This document shows, in pieces, positions 1 through 8,035 of a stretch of 64,000 nucleotides of DNA. How positions within the stretch are numbered: the stretch's first letter is position 1; the number at the start of each line of letters is the position of its first letter. The translations under genes and the position numbers were made by a program. The notes beneath the pieces were generated by a model. The model worked only from the letters and a program-made list of their open reading frames with translations, did no database searches and had not been told where the DNA came from. Origin of the DNA: Verrucomicrobiota bacterium. Its GTDB lineage: Bacteria; Verrucomicrobiota; Verrucomicrobiia; Verrucomicrobiales; DEV007. Where the stretch lies: the NCBI GenBank assembly GCA_024277195.1, contig JAJRVS010000222.1:1-64000 (forward strand). The letters are read 5' to 3'.

Positions 1-1
1 A

Positions 2-1177
2 AGTCCCGTACCGACTCGGGTCAATCACTGGCCCTCGGCCTACCGCTCGGTCGCTTTTGCCTCCGATGGCAAAAACGGCTGGATTATCGGTGAAGGCGGA
101 GCCATTCTACAAAGTCATGATGGAGGGCGCAGCTGGCAGAATGTCATCCTGCCTTTCCTGCCCGAGCTGGTTGAATTGCTCGCTTTTGATAAAATCACCA
201 TCACTAACAGTGGAAAAGTCTGGCTCAGCTCGCCTTTTACCATCCTCAGCAAAGCGAATAAAAAATCAGCATGGAGCATCGTCAAAACCGGACAAAACGC
301 CCTTTACCGGGGCATCCACTTCAGTGACGACCAGCACGGCTGGATCTCGGGCGAGCGCGGCACCATCCTGGCAACTCAGGACGGCGGGCTCAACTGGACA
401 GTACAAAAACAAAGCCCGCGAAAAATGGGCCTGCTCTATGCCACTGCTCACGATCACCACATCAACAATGGTTCATTCAGCATCACCAGCGAATCATACG
501 ACACCGCCTACATCAATCCCGGTCGCGGAGTGCGCGCTTTTGAATTGAACGGATATTACACTCGCAACATGGTAGCCGCCTCGGCGATGACTCTCGGGGT
601 ATCGGTGGTGCACAGCTTCACCGAATACTCCTGGAGAGAACGCAACCGCCCCGACGCCACCGCTCAACGCTACCAGAATTACAGTGGCATCAACGGACTC
701 GAACGCCGTCTAGTCGCCATGATCCGCAGCCTGCGCCCACCAGTCCTGATCGCCGAGCAACCGGTCACCCAGGAAGACTACTACGCCCATGGAGTCGGCG
801 AAGTCGCCCGCGCCCTGATCGCCGCTTTTGATTCTGCCGCGGATCCTGACAAGTTCCCCGAATTGAATCAATTCGGTCTCGAACCTTACGCCCCCACCAA
901 GCTCTACATCGCTAGTAATTGGATCACTCAAATGTATCGCATCCACCCATCCACACTCACACTGCCAGCTCCTGACAGCAAAACCTTCTCCGAACGACTG
1001 GGATCAACTTATGGCGCAGCCAAAGCGGTTTCCCGCAACTGCTTCTGGGGACTGCTCGATCGCTCTCGTCCACCCCGCAACTCTCTCAGCACCAGCGAAT
1101 GGAATCTACATCTGAAAAAATGGCGCGGTTCCCCTCCTCTTCTTGACAGCGGCATCTACGATCACCTAAAGCCTTGA
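2..1177 (+). CDS. Ycf48-like repeat protein fused to a PIG-L (LmbE)-like domain, 5' end missing
   Basis: The frame is open from the first bases of the window, so the gene starts upstream; about 391 codons are visible. The visible N-terminal part has two Ycf48/BNR-type propeller repeats (GWIIGEGGAILQSHDGGRSW at about residues 23-42, then GWISGERGTILATQDGGLNW). From about codon 140 the pattern changes to that of a PIG-L/LmbE deacetylase: a strand ending ATAHDHHINNG where the family has AHPDDE, then R-x-x-E-L..AA..LGV, a VLIAEQP...YYAHGVGEVARALIAAF stretch where the family has HPDHR..., and a PTKLY strand. PIG-L enzymes remove N-acetyl groups from sugars with a metal held by HPDD and a later His. 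Here the first motif reads AHDHH, so activity is uncertain. The stop lies 6 bp from the convergent stop of the next gene. Confidence 0.6.
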   Translation, partial: SPVPTRVNHWPSAYRSVAFASDGKNGWIIGEGGAILQSHDGGRSWQNVILPFLPELVELLAFDKITITNSGKVWLSSPFTILSKANKKSAWSIVKTGQNALYRGIHFSDDQHGWISGERGTILATQDGGLNWTVQKQSPRKMGLLYATAHDHHINNGSFSITSESYDTAYINPGRGVRAFELNGYYTRNMVAASAMTLGVSVVHSFTEYSWRERNRPDATAQRYQNYSGINGLERRLVAMIRSLRPPVLIAEQPVTQEDYYAHGVGEVARALIAAFDSAADPDKFPELNQFGLEPYAPTKLYIASNWITQMYRIHPSTLTLPAPDSKTFSERLGSTYGAAKAVSRNCFWGLLDRSRPPRNSLSTSEWNLHLKKWRGSPPLLDSGIYDHLKP

Positions 1178-1183
1178 GCCCCA

Positions 1184-3091
1184 CTACTTTTCATCCTGGG
1201 AAACCTGCCCTTCTTCATCCGGCAAAATGCTATCCACCAGCCTTCCAATCCCCTCCTGGGCAAAAATGCTGTTAGGATAAATTTTGCGCGATTTGAGATA
1301 CCAAGCCAGACTCGAACCCGCCTGATTGCGCTCTTCCAAATTTTCCGCTTTTTTCAAAGCCCCGACAAACTCCGCCACATCAGTGGCCAGATCGGAGCGC
1401 TTGGTTCCCAATGGTTGGTCATCGGGAAAACGCTTGAAAACCCGCTCCACAATCTCCCAAGCACCATAACTATTGCCCCCCTTGGAAAGCGCCTCTGCTT
1501 GTTTTAATGAAATTTCGATCTCCTGGATATTAGTCAAAATCTGAGTCAACTTCTCCTGCCGTCCGGCATCATCCACCGTAGCCGCGATGAAACGTCCCTT
1601 GTCATTATAAATCTGACGATAACTCTGAGTGCTGATCAGTCGATCAAACTCCAGCTTGGCCTGCTGCATCACGTCACCTTGATCCGCAATCAGATTGAAC
1701 TGCTCCTTCAGCACCGGATTGGTTGGCCATATCTCGGCCGCCGCTTTGATATTCTCCTCATACACCTCGTTCTCACCTTTAAGCGCCGCATTTTTAGCAG
1801 TGCGAATTCGCATATTACTAGTTATCTTGGCGATCTCAATCGCTTGCAAAGGTTTGGAATAATCAAAATCCTTGGCGGCGTCCCGCATCTTCTTCACCAA
1901 TTCCTCGGACAGGGTGTAATCCTTCACCTGCAAAGCCGAAAGCAACTGGAATGACATGCGGGTGTATTCGGCCACCTTCTGCTTTTTCTCCATCTCCAGC
2001 GTGCGTATTTTTGGCATGTATTCCCCTGCCATGAAAGATTCCGCCAAGCGCTTGGAAGCTCCGTCCAGATTCTCCTGCTCAATCAAATATTCGAACGACT
2101 GCACTCCTTCGTTCACATCGCGAATCGCTTCATTAGCAAAAGAGTCCAGGGTGGTGACCGTCGGGCTGAAACCCAAGCTCTGACTAAAGGACTTTTCAAT
2201 ATCCGATCCTTTTTCAAAATCCAACTTACCATTGCCGTCACGGAAAAACTCAGTGTAAATACGCGCCGCCATGATCACGTGCTCAAAACGCCGCTGCATG
2301 AAAAACTGTAAAATCAATGCCTGAAATTCGAGCTTGGCCTGTATCTGCGACAATTCCATCTTCGCCATGTTTTTGACTCGGTTGGCTTCCACTTCAGTGA
2401 TCCTTTGCACAAAGCGCTGCACCTGTCCCGCATTCGCCACCGTCACAGGCTTGGAATTTGTTTTACCATCTTTTTTTCTCTCAAGGGCTTTCGGCTCATT
2501 CCACTGCTCAAATTTCCAGTCCAACTGCTTACGTTGTTTTTCCAACTCCTTGTTGATCCGTTTCAAATCGCCGACACTCTTTTTTGCCAACCACACCCGA
2601 TAAACCGCATTAGCCAGAGACTCACACAAGCGCGCATCTTGTTCGAAATTTGATGCGCCCTCCAGCAAAGCCACCGCCTTGGGCAAGTTGGGTTTGCGAT
2701 GAGGAGAAAGCGCGTCGAGCACCTCACGCATCACCGCTCGGTAGGCTTTATCCTGCTTACTTTCAGAAGGCGGCGCGTTAAGATATTTTTCAAAACGAGC
2801 GGCAAACACTCGGTTGTTATTGATATTCCAGTTTTTTCCATCAAAAGCAAAAGTCTCGGACCCCGGATCAAAAAAAGGCACGTCGTTACCCAACATCTGA
2901 TTCTGCCCACCTCCCCCACTGCTCTTGGTATTCACCGTAGTGGTATTATTATTGGAAGCAGGAGGCTTCTGACTTGGTGGGGTGAACACCTGCGCAAACA
3001 TCACCGAATCCAACGACAATACGAGCAAAGAACCGGCGATCAAGATCGCCAGACGTGTTTGCAACATTTTAGAGTAAAACAACTTCATCAT
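1184..3091 (-). CDS. Secreted helical protein of unknown function
   Basis: This 635-residue protein is not recognised. It begins with two Met residues and a typical signal peptide (hydrophobic ILIAGSLLVLSL core, residues about 15-30), followed by a Ser/Asn/Thr/Gly-rich linker (about 38-65). The rest is rich in Lys, Glu, Ala and Leu, with long helical stretches suggestive of TPR-like or coiled-coil packing; no catalytic motif is visible. The start is the ATG at 3091. The 141-residue gene at 3097-3522 ends just upstream on the same strand, so the two probably form a small operon. It could be a periplasmic scaffold or stress protein, but the sequence does not show which. Confidence 0.6.
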   Translation of the reverse strand: MMKLFYSKMLQTRLAILIAGSLLVLSLDSVMFAQVFTPPSQKPPASNNNTTTVNTKSSGGGGQNQMLGNDVPFFDPGSETFAFDGKNWNINNNRVFAARFEKYLNAPPSESKQDKAYRAVMREVLDALSPHRKPNLPKAVALLEGASNFEQDARLCESLANAVYRVWLAKKSVGDLKRINKELEKQRKQLDWKFEQWNEPKALERKKDGKTNSKPVTVANAGQVQRFVQRITEVEANRVKNMAKMELSQIQAKLEFQALILQFFMQRRFEHVIMAARIYTEFFRDGNGKLDFEKGSDIEKSFSQSLGFSPTVTTLDSFANEAIRDVNEGVQSFEYLIEQENLDGASKRLAESFMAGEYMPKIRTLEMEKKQKVAEYTRMSFQLLSALQVKDYTLSEELVKKMRDAAKDFDYSKPLQAIEIAKITSNMRIRTAKNAALKGENEVYEENIKAAAEIWPTNPVLKEQFNLIADQGDVMQQAKLEFDRLISTQSYRQIYNDKGRFIAATVDDAGRQEKLTQILTNIQEIEISLKQAEALSKGGNSYGAWEIVERVFKRFPDDQPLGTKRSDLATDVAEFVGALKKAENLEERNQAGSSLAWYLKSRKIYPNSIFAQEGIGRLVDSILPDEEGQVSQDEK

Positions 3092-3096
3092 TCTAT

Positions 3097-3522
3097 TTAT
3101 TTCGAATCAACGGACTCGGCAACCAGCAAACCATCCCTACCGACTTTCACCACAAAGGCCATTTTGGCTCCGCGGTCGATATTCACATGGCTGAATTCCT
3201 GAGGAATTAACACCGGTAGAGGAGAAGAAGTTGCGCCATTTTCTATATCCAGACTGACCAACCGTCCTCGGTCAGGGGTCCACTTCAGTCGCTCTTCCAC
3301 TTTTCCCTCCACCCGGTAAACATTACCACGCAGGCTGTTGGCGTTTTTCAAATACTCAGCCACATTCAAACTCACTGCCGACGACGAGCTTCCGCTTTTG
3401 CCCCCTCCTCCTTCCGCCACAATCCGGAACAGCAAAAATGCCATCACAAAAAAACCGATAATAGCTGCTGCAATGCCAATCACATGCCCCAAACTGATTC
3501 CTGTACTCGCTCGCCGTGCCAT
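3097..3522 (-). CDS. Small membrane-anchored protein, possible OB-fold
   Basis: A 141-residue protein with one N-terminal transmembrane helix (about residues 13-33, IIGFFVMAFLLF core), a Gly/Ser-rich linker and a C-terminal domain of about 90 residues made mostly of predicted beta strands (NVYRVEGKVEERLKW, RLVSLDIE, PVLIPQEF, KMAFVVKVGRDGLLVAESV). The strand pattern resembles small OB-fold domains such as CcmE, but the CcmE haem-binding His is not seen, so this is only a structural guess. It lies 5 bp upstream of the secreted protein at 1184-3091 and is probably co-transcribed with it. Confidence 0.5.
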   Translation of the reverse strand: MARRASTGISLGHVIGIAAAIIGFFVMAFLLFRIVAEGGGGKSGSSSSAVSLNVAEYLKNANSLRGNVYRVEGKVEERLKWTPDRGRLVSLDIENGATSSPLPVLIPQEFSHVNIDRGAKMAFVVKVGRDGLLVAESVDSK

Positions 3523-3650
3523 AAAATTTTAATTCGCTACCTTCTTTTTACATCCAAATCAAGCTGCCTCCAATAAAGGCCCCTCTAGCCGAGAAGCTTA
3601 AACGGAAGCACACCGCAACTCAATACAAATTCCATCCAACCCTCATACAT

Positions 3651-3692
3651 CCTCTCCTCATTCACGTTTATTGGCGTGCATTCGCGGTTCAT
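3651..3692. repeat. Divergent copy of the 10-bp-spaced CACTGAT-type repeat
   Basis: On the minus strand this reads CGCGAAT-GCA-CGCCAAT-AAA-CGTGAAT: three heptamers at 10-bp spacing, matching the layout of the blocks at 9051-9089, 39780-39809, 39919-39949, 43175-43205 and 60751-60784. It is the most diverged copy. It lies in the roughly 290-bp gap between divergent genes and encodes nothing evident. Confidence 0.55.
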
Positions 3693-3816
3693 CTCTCCCC
3701 TCTCCGGCCCACGTTCGCACAAACTGACCCGCGCCCTGCCCACCAGAATCTCCGCTTTCCCCAATTAAAAACTGAGCTATAGTGGATATTTCGGAACTGT
3801 TAATGATTATGCTGCT

Positions 3817-4461
3817 ATGAACCCTTCGCTCTCCATATCTGCAAGGCTTGTACTTTTGGCCTGCGCCACCATGACTTTGCTTTCCAGTTGCATCTCGGAC
3901 GATTACGCGACTGATGTCTATCTGGCTGGAAATACTGACGCAGGAGTCAATCAATACGGCTTGGGCCCATCGGAGCGTCTGACCAGCAGCGCGATGAAAC
4001 AAGACACTGTGTCCTATTGGGACGACAATGGAGTGCAAGGTGAGCCCTCCATCGTACTCAACCTCACCGAACAACGCGCTTACTTTTACAAAGGCAGGCA
4101 CTTAGTGGGGGTCTCGAAAGTTTCCAGTGGAACCGAAGGGCTCGAAACGCCCACCGGCACCTTCAAAGTCACGCAGAAGGACATCGACCACCAATCCAAT
4201 CTCTTCGGAGACTACGTTTACCCCGACGGAACCATCGCCAAAAGAGACATCGCTGTGGGAAAAGACCCCAAACCGCCCGGCACAGTTTTTGACGGTGCCG
4301 ACATGCACTACTTCATGCGTTTTGTGAACGGCATCGGCTTGCACGTAGGCTACCTACCCGGCTACGCCGCCTCTCACGGCTGCGTGCGCATGCCTGCCCC
4401 GATGGCTAAAAAGTTCTACAACAATGTAAAAAAAGGAACCAAGGTCACCGTTGTGCGCTAA
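3817..4461 (+). CDS. L,D-transpeptidase (YkuD) lipoprotein
   Basis: A 214-residue exported peptidoglycan enzyme. The N-terminus is a lipoprotein signal (lipobox LSSC, Cys at about residue 28). The YkuD catalytic domain fills the C-terminal half (about residues 75-214), starting with SIVLNLTEQRAYFYK and containing GLHVGYLPGY followed by the hallmark SHGCVRMP with the catalytic Cys and His. The family makes 3-3 cross-links in peptidoglycan or attaches lipoproteins to it through the Cys. Length and domain placement are normal for small lipoprotein ErfK/YbiS-type members. A separate ATG-started rhodanese gene follows about 30 bp downstream. Confidence 0.9.
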   Translation: MNPSLSISARLVLLACATMTLLSSCISDDYATDVYLAGNTDAGVNQYGLGPSERLTSSAMKQDTVSYWDDNGVQGEPSIVLNLTEQRAYFYKGRHLVGVSKVSSGTEGLETPTGTFKVTQKDIDHQSNLFGDYVYPDGTIAKRDIAVGKDPKPPGTVFDGADMHYFMRFVNGIGLHVGYLPGYAASHGCVRMPAPMAKKFYNNVKKGTKVTVVR

Positions 4462-4494
4462 CGCCGCTTGCGTAATTTCCCCATCGCTCGACCC

Positions 4495-4872
4495 ATGTCC
4501 GATTCACCTTCATTGCCACATCCCGACTCTCTGGAAATCAGCGTTCACGATGCGCGCGGGCATCTGCACGATCCCCGACAAGAAAGCAACAGCCCCAAGG
4601 TTCATTGGGTCGATTGCCGCGAGCAGGACGAACACCAGATCTGCCGCATCGAAGGTGCCAAACTACTGCCACTGTCGAATTTTGTCGCCATCATGGATCA
4701 GGCTCTGCCCGAGGACAAAAATCGCCCCGTCATTGTTTACTGCCACCACGGCATGCGCTCCATGCGAGCGACCCGGTTCCTACGCCAAAAAGGCTACCCC
4801 AATACTTGGAGCATGAGTGGCGGCATCGACCTATGGTCACGGGAAATTGATGCCGATGTGCCAAGGTATTAG
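4495..4872 (+). CDS. Cytoplasmic rhodanese-domain protein
   Basis: A 125-residue single-domain rhodanese. The ATG at 4495 is preferred over an in-frame TTG at 4468 because the extension adds only unstructured residues. The domain has WVDCREQDEHQICRIEGAKLLP and the active-site loop VYCHHGMRSMRA, whose Cys would carry the persulfide, ending in NTWSMSGGIDLW. It shows no signal peptide. It would act as a sulfurtransferase or sulfur carrier; the physiological acceptor is not indicated by the neighbours. It follows the L,D-transpeptidase by 33 bp and may be read from the same transcript. Confidence 0.85.
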   Translation: MSDSPSLPHPDSLEISVHDARGHLHDPRQESNSPKVHWVDCREQDEHQICRIEGAKLLPLSNFVAIMDQALPEDKNRPVIVYCHHGMRSMRATRFLRQKGYPNTWSMSGGIDLWSREIDADVPRY

Positions 4873-5172
4873 AGCTTGTTTGAAATCCCTTAAAAAACGG
4901 GCACACTCGCCTCCATCCGCTCTCTCCTTACTCATCCCTGATAGACAACAACAAAAATGCATGAGGCCTGACCCTTAATACTTAATAACGTTTTGAGCTC
5001 GAAACAGGGTAGTTATCCGGCTCACTTTCAGGGTGAGTGATTATAGCTTCAAATTTATCTCCCATACAACTAAGATCCAATGACTTAGCTCTAATTTAAG
5101 CAAATCTCATTGCCGTTTTTAGGTTAATAAATAAGGGGCTGCAAGCGAATAATTGATGAAGGATGGACGACT
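4873..5172. other. 300-bp gene-free stretch
   Basis: AT-rich spacer between a plus-strand rhodanese gene and a minus-strand toxin gene, both of which end here. No ORF, RNA gene or repeat is supported. One weak inverted repeat (CTCAC...GTGAG around 5023-5039) is too short to call a terminator. Confidence 0.5.
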
Positions 5173-5547
5173 TCAGTCACTCAGATATAGGTTTAATGCC
5201 TCATCAAAACCACGCATGAAATCCAACGACGCGAAGTCGATGAATTTCACCAAGCGCGACTTGGACACTTGCCTAATACCGGGCAAAACGGCAAACGACA
5301 TTTTGTTTTTGGCCCCAGTCAATTTGAGCCGTAAAGGCCAGATTTCACCTGGGCGGGTGGACAAAGGGACCACCACCACACTATCCAATATTGCATTCTG
5401 AACCGAATTGGAAATCACCAAGGCCGGGCGGGTTTTGCCAAATTCCGGAGGATGGCTCTCACCGAGATTCACCCAATACAAAGAGCCCCTTTTTACAGCG
5501 AGGCTTTCTTTTCGGTCGGCACTGTATTCAGATCTGCTCGCTCCCAT
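5173..5547 (-). CDS. MazF/PemK-family toxin
   Basis: A 124-residue protein with the PemK/MazF fold signature: RGSLYWVNLGE...GKTRPALVISN near the N-terminus, VVVVPLSTRP in the middle and SFAVLPGIRQVSKSRLV afterwards. The family cleaves mRNA at short motifs and is usually held inactive by the upstream antitoxin. The only usable start seen is the ATG at 5547, inside the antitoxin gene, giving a 55-bp overlap. This implies translational coupling and adds an N-terminal tail of about 16 residues before the core. Confidence 0.88.
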   Translation of the reverse strand: MGASRSEYSADRKESLAVKRGSLYWVNLGESHPPEFGKTRPALVISNSVQNAILDSVVVVPLSTRPGEIWPLRLKLTGAKNKMSFAVLPGIRQVSKSRLVKFIDFASLDFMRGFDEALNLYLSD

Positions 5548-5744
5548 TCATCCAGACACGCTTTTTCTATTTCATCCGATTCCACAAAAGCACGATACTC
5601 CAGTGCGGCTTCCTTGATTTTCAACCGATCCAAGCTCTCTTGCAGCACTGAACGCACATAGAAAGTCAGACTCTGATCAGGCGGCTTGCTGGCCTCAAGT
5701 TTCTCAAGCAACTCGCCCTGCAGTTTTATAGTAGTCGCTTTCAT
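5493..5744 (-). CDS. Ribbon-helix-helix-type antitoxin
   Basis: An 83-residue protein immediately upstream of, and overlapping, the MazF-like toxin. The N-terminal 45 residues (MKATTIKLQGELLEKLEAS...TFYVRSVLQESLDRL) have the strand-helix-helix pattern of CopG/RHH DNA-binding domains. The acidic, helical C-terminus (FVESDEIEKACLDEWERADL) would bind and neutralise the toxin. In such modules the antitoxin, alone or with the toxin, represses the shared promoter just upstream. Assignment rests on gene order and the N-terminal pattern. Confidence 0.78.
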   Translation of the reverse strand: MKATTIKLQGELLEKLEASKPPDQSLTFYVRSVLQESLDRLKIKEAALEYRAFVESDEIEKACLDEWERADLNTVPTEKKASL

Positions 5745-5794
5745 GCTCTAAAAATACCAAATAGGCATGAAGTCGTCAACTCATTCTAAAACAA

Positions 5795-6217
5795 TCACTC
5801 TCGCCAATCCCCTTTCAACACATAAACCTGCTCCAAACCCAACTCGGTGCGCAGGCGTTCGGCGATCTCACTGCTGCGACGGCAAGTCGTGCCATCGCAA
5901 TAAACCACCACCGGGCTTTCTTCGATCGCCTCAATCACCTCACGGTGCTGCCACAACAAATCGGCCCAATTCTCCTGGTTCAAAAGCAATGCTCCCTGCA
6001 CATGCCCCTTGGCATAATCCTTCTCACTTCTCGCGTCGATCCAGATCACTTCCCCTGTCCATTGCCGGACTTCAACCAAGCTGACCTCATTTTCATTGAC
6101 CACGGTCACTTCATACAAAGCCGGAGCCTTAGGATGGATAAAAAAAGTGATCAAAGCCGCCACCGCTGCCACCGCAACGATCAGAGTCACTTGTTTGATG
6201 CTCTCCTTAAACTGCAT
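5795..6217 (-). CDS. Membrane-anchored rhodanese-domain protein
   Basis: A 140-residue protein with one N-terminal transmembrane helix (about residues 9-27) followed by a rhodanese domain: VIWIDARSEKDYAKGHVQGALLL, then the active-site loop VYCDGTTCRRSSEIAERL (catalytic Cys in YCDG) and VYVLKGDW at the end. The domain would face the periplasm. It is the last minus-strand gene after the oxidase assembly factors, 28 bp beyond the DUF420-DUF1573 gene, so it may be the end of that operon and supply sulfur or redox chemistry to oxidase maturation. That role is inference. Confidence 0.82.
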   Translation of the reverse strand: MQFKESIKQVTLIVAVAAVAALITFFIHPKAPALYEVTVVNENEVSLVEVRQWTGEVIWIDARSEKDYAKGHVQGALLLNQENWADLLWQHREVIEAIEESPVVVYCDGTTCRRSSEIAERLRTELGLEQVYVLKGDWRE

Positions 6218-6245
6218 TTTTTTGATTCACCTTAACACAGGCAAT

Positions 6246-7322
6246 TCACTCTTTCGATTCATCCCGTTTCACCGAAAAATAAGCCATCTGGTTGCGGTGT
6301 TTTTTGATCTCGCAATCGGTCTCGATACGAATCATGCCCAAAAGAATGTACTCTGTCGAAACAGGTTTCACCACCAAATCATAAGCTTTACCCACTTCGA
6401 TCACATCCAGACGCACTTCGGCTTTTTCACTTTTGGTGCTCAGCGAAGTGATCTTCACCGGCTGATCTCTCAACACCCGGAACTTGATTCGTTTCTCTTT
6501 GGCCGGCTCCCCCACCACCCAATCGAGCATCTTCGGTTCGATCTCAAACAGCGGGTCGATCGTCACTCTCACCGTCAGGCGTTGCTCGTTGAATTCCGGC
6601 GACTTGGTCCTGACATAAACAAACTTCTCCGCCGTGCCAGCCAGCTTCTCGAGCGAAAAATCCGCTTCGATCAAAGCCTCTTGCCCTGGCTTCACCACCT
6701 TTTTATCCGCCCGCACATCCAGACAGGAGCACGAAGTCTCCAAGCCGATGATCTCTACATCTGCCGAACTGTTGTTTTTCAATACAAACGAAGCCTGCAC
6801 CACCTCATCCGCCGGTTCGGCGTGGTATTCAAACAAGGTGTTTTCAAAACTCACTTCACCCGTCTCCGCTTGTGGCTCTCCAGGATACCACTGATACAAC
6901 ATCATATAGACCAAGACCCCGGTCACCGAAACATAGAGCCAGATCGGAAAAGTCCACTTGGCCAAACGGCGATGACGATCAAAACGTTGCCGCACCGCAG
7001 GCACCACGGTTAAAACCACCAATGGCACATTCAATGCCGCCAGAATAATATGCGGCACCAGAATGATCAGATAAACAATACGAGCAACAGCATACTCCTC
7101 GGGGAATTTTGTCACCACTCCCGCTTTCATATAATGATAAGCCACATAACTGGTGAGAAAAATCGCCGACACCACCAAAGCCGACACCATAAAAATCACA
7201 TGTGCTTTTTTCCTATCGGTTTTGATGCAAACAAAACCCGCCAACAGCAACACCGTGCAAACAGCATTCAACGAAGCATTTAAAGCTGGCAGGTCTTGAA
7301 CAGTCATAACTATTGTGCTCAC
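6246..7322 (-). CDS. DUF420 membrane protein fused to DUF1573 periplasmic domain
   Basis: 358 residues. The N-terminal half (about 1-150) has four or five transmembrane helices and DUF420/CtaM-like features (His and Arg in TDRKKAH, YVAYHYMK, VPHIILAALNVPLV, RRLAKWTFPIWLYVSVTGVLVY). DUF420 proteins such as CtaM assist assembly of haem-copper oxidases. The C-terminal half (about 160-358) is a DUF1573-type Ig-like domain pair with the typical ASFVLKNNSSADVEI...TSCSCLDV start. A GTG at 7322 overlaps the SCO1 stop codon (GTGA), favouring this start; an ATG at 7307 is the alternative. The gene ends the oxidase biogenesis run. Confidence 0.8.
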   Translation of the reverse strand: MSTIVMTVQDLPALNASLNAVCTVLLLAGFVCIKTDRKKAHVIFMVSALVVSAIFLTSYVAYHYMKAGVVTKFPEEYAVARIVYLIILVPHIILAALNVPLVVLTVVPAVRQRFDRHRRLAKWTFPIWLYVSVTGVLVYMMLYQWYPGEPQAETGEVSFENTLFEYHAEPADEVVQASFVLKNNSSADVEIIGLETSCSCLDVRADKKVVKPGQEALIEADFSLEKLAGTAEKFVYVRTKSPEFNEQRLTVRVTIDPLFEIEPKMLDWVVGEPAKEKRIKFRVLRDQPVKITSLSTKSEKAEVRLDVIEVGKAYDLVVKPVSTEYILLGMIRIETDCEIKKHRNQMAYFSVKRDESKE

Positions 7323-8035
7323 TTTACATCCGCCTCCCCATCAAACAGGCGCTGGATGTCCGCCTTCAATCGCGCCAGTTCCTGCGTGCCACGCTGCGGA
7401 TCCATCACCCGGTAATAACCACGAATATTGCCGCCCCGATCCACCAGCACCAAACGCTGGTCATGGGAAAATTTCCCGTTAGCGGCAATGTCCGCGGCAT
7501 CGGTATTTTCCTTCACTGAATACAACTTAAAATACCGCAGCATGTACTTACGGATCTCCTCTTCATCCCCTGACAGAAACCACCAGTTGTCCGCGTCCAC
7601 CCCGTTCTTTTTGACAAAAGCATCCATCTTCTCCGGTGTATCACCCTTCGGGTTCAAACTGATCGACACCAATTGGAAGTCATCCTGCTCCCCATACACC
7701 TTATTCAAATCCGCCATGTAAGCCGCCAATCCCAGACAGGCCGAAGGGCAATCGGTGTACAAATACCCCGCCACCCAGATCTTGCCCTTCAACTGAGCCA
7801 GATGGATATCCTTACCATCGCGGTTCACCCCCTTCAGATTCTTCTCCAATTTGCTCATGAACGGCAGCCGTGGATGCTCCGCCTCATAACGCATGCGCCT
7901 CATGTAACTGCGCGTCACAAACACCGAGCCCATAATGATCACCAGACAAATGCCAATGATCGACGCCCAAAATAATTGCGGATTAAATTCCCTATCTCTA
8001 TTCATCATCTCAAATCTCTTCTTTTTTCTCTTCAT
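7319..8035 (-). CDS. SCO1/SenC copper chaperone for cytochrome oxidase
   Basis: A 238-residue thioredoxin-fold protein with an N-terminal membrane anchor (about residues 20-40). The copper site is visible: YTDCPSACLG supplies the CxxxC pair and FSHDQRLVLVD the distal His. SCO proteins deliver copper to the CuA centre of subunit II. The ATG at 8035 overlaps the ctaB stop (ATGA), and this was chosen over an upstream in-frame TTG. Its position between ctaB and the DUF420 gene, in an aa3 oxidase cluster, fits a CuA assembly role. Confidence 0.92.
   Translation of the reverse strand: MKRKKKRFEMMNRDREFNPQLFWASIIGICLVIIMGSVFVTRSYMRRMRYEAEHPRLPFMSKLEKNLKGVNRDGKDIHLAQLKGKIWVAGYLYTDCPSACLGLAAYMADLNKVYGEQDDFQLVSISLNPKGDTPEKMDAFVKKNGVDADNWWFLSGDEEEIRKYMLRYFKLYSVKENTDAADIAANGKFSHDQRLVLVDRGGNIRGYYRVMDPQRGTQELARLKADIQRLFDGEADVK

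Noticed and set aside
6096-7013. 305-codon plus-strand open frame
   Set aside because: Lies across the DUF420-DUF1573 and rhodanese genes on the minus strand and has only His/Arg-rich composition.
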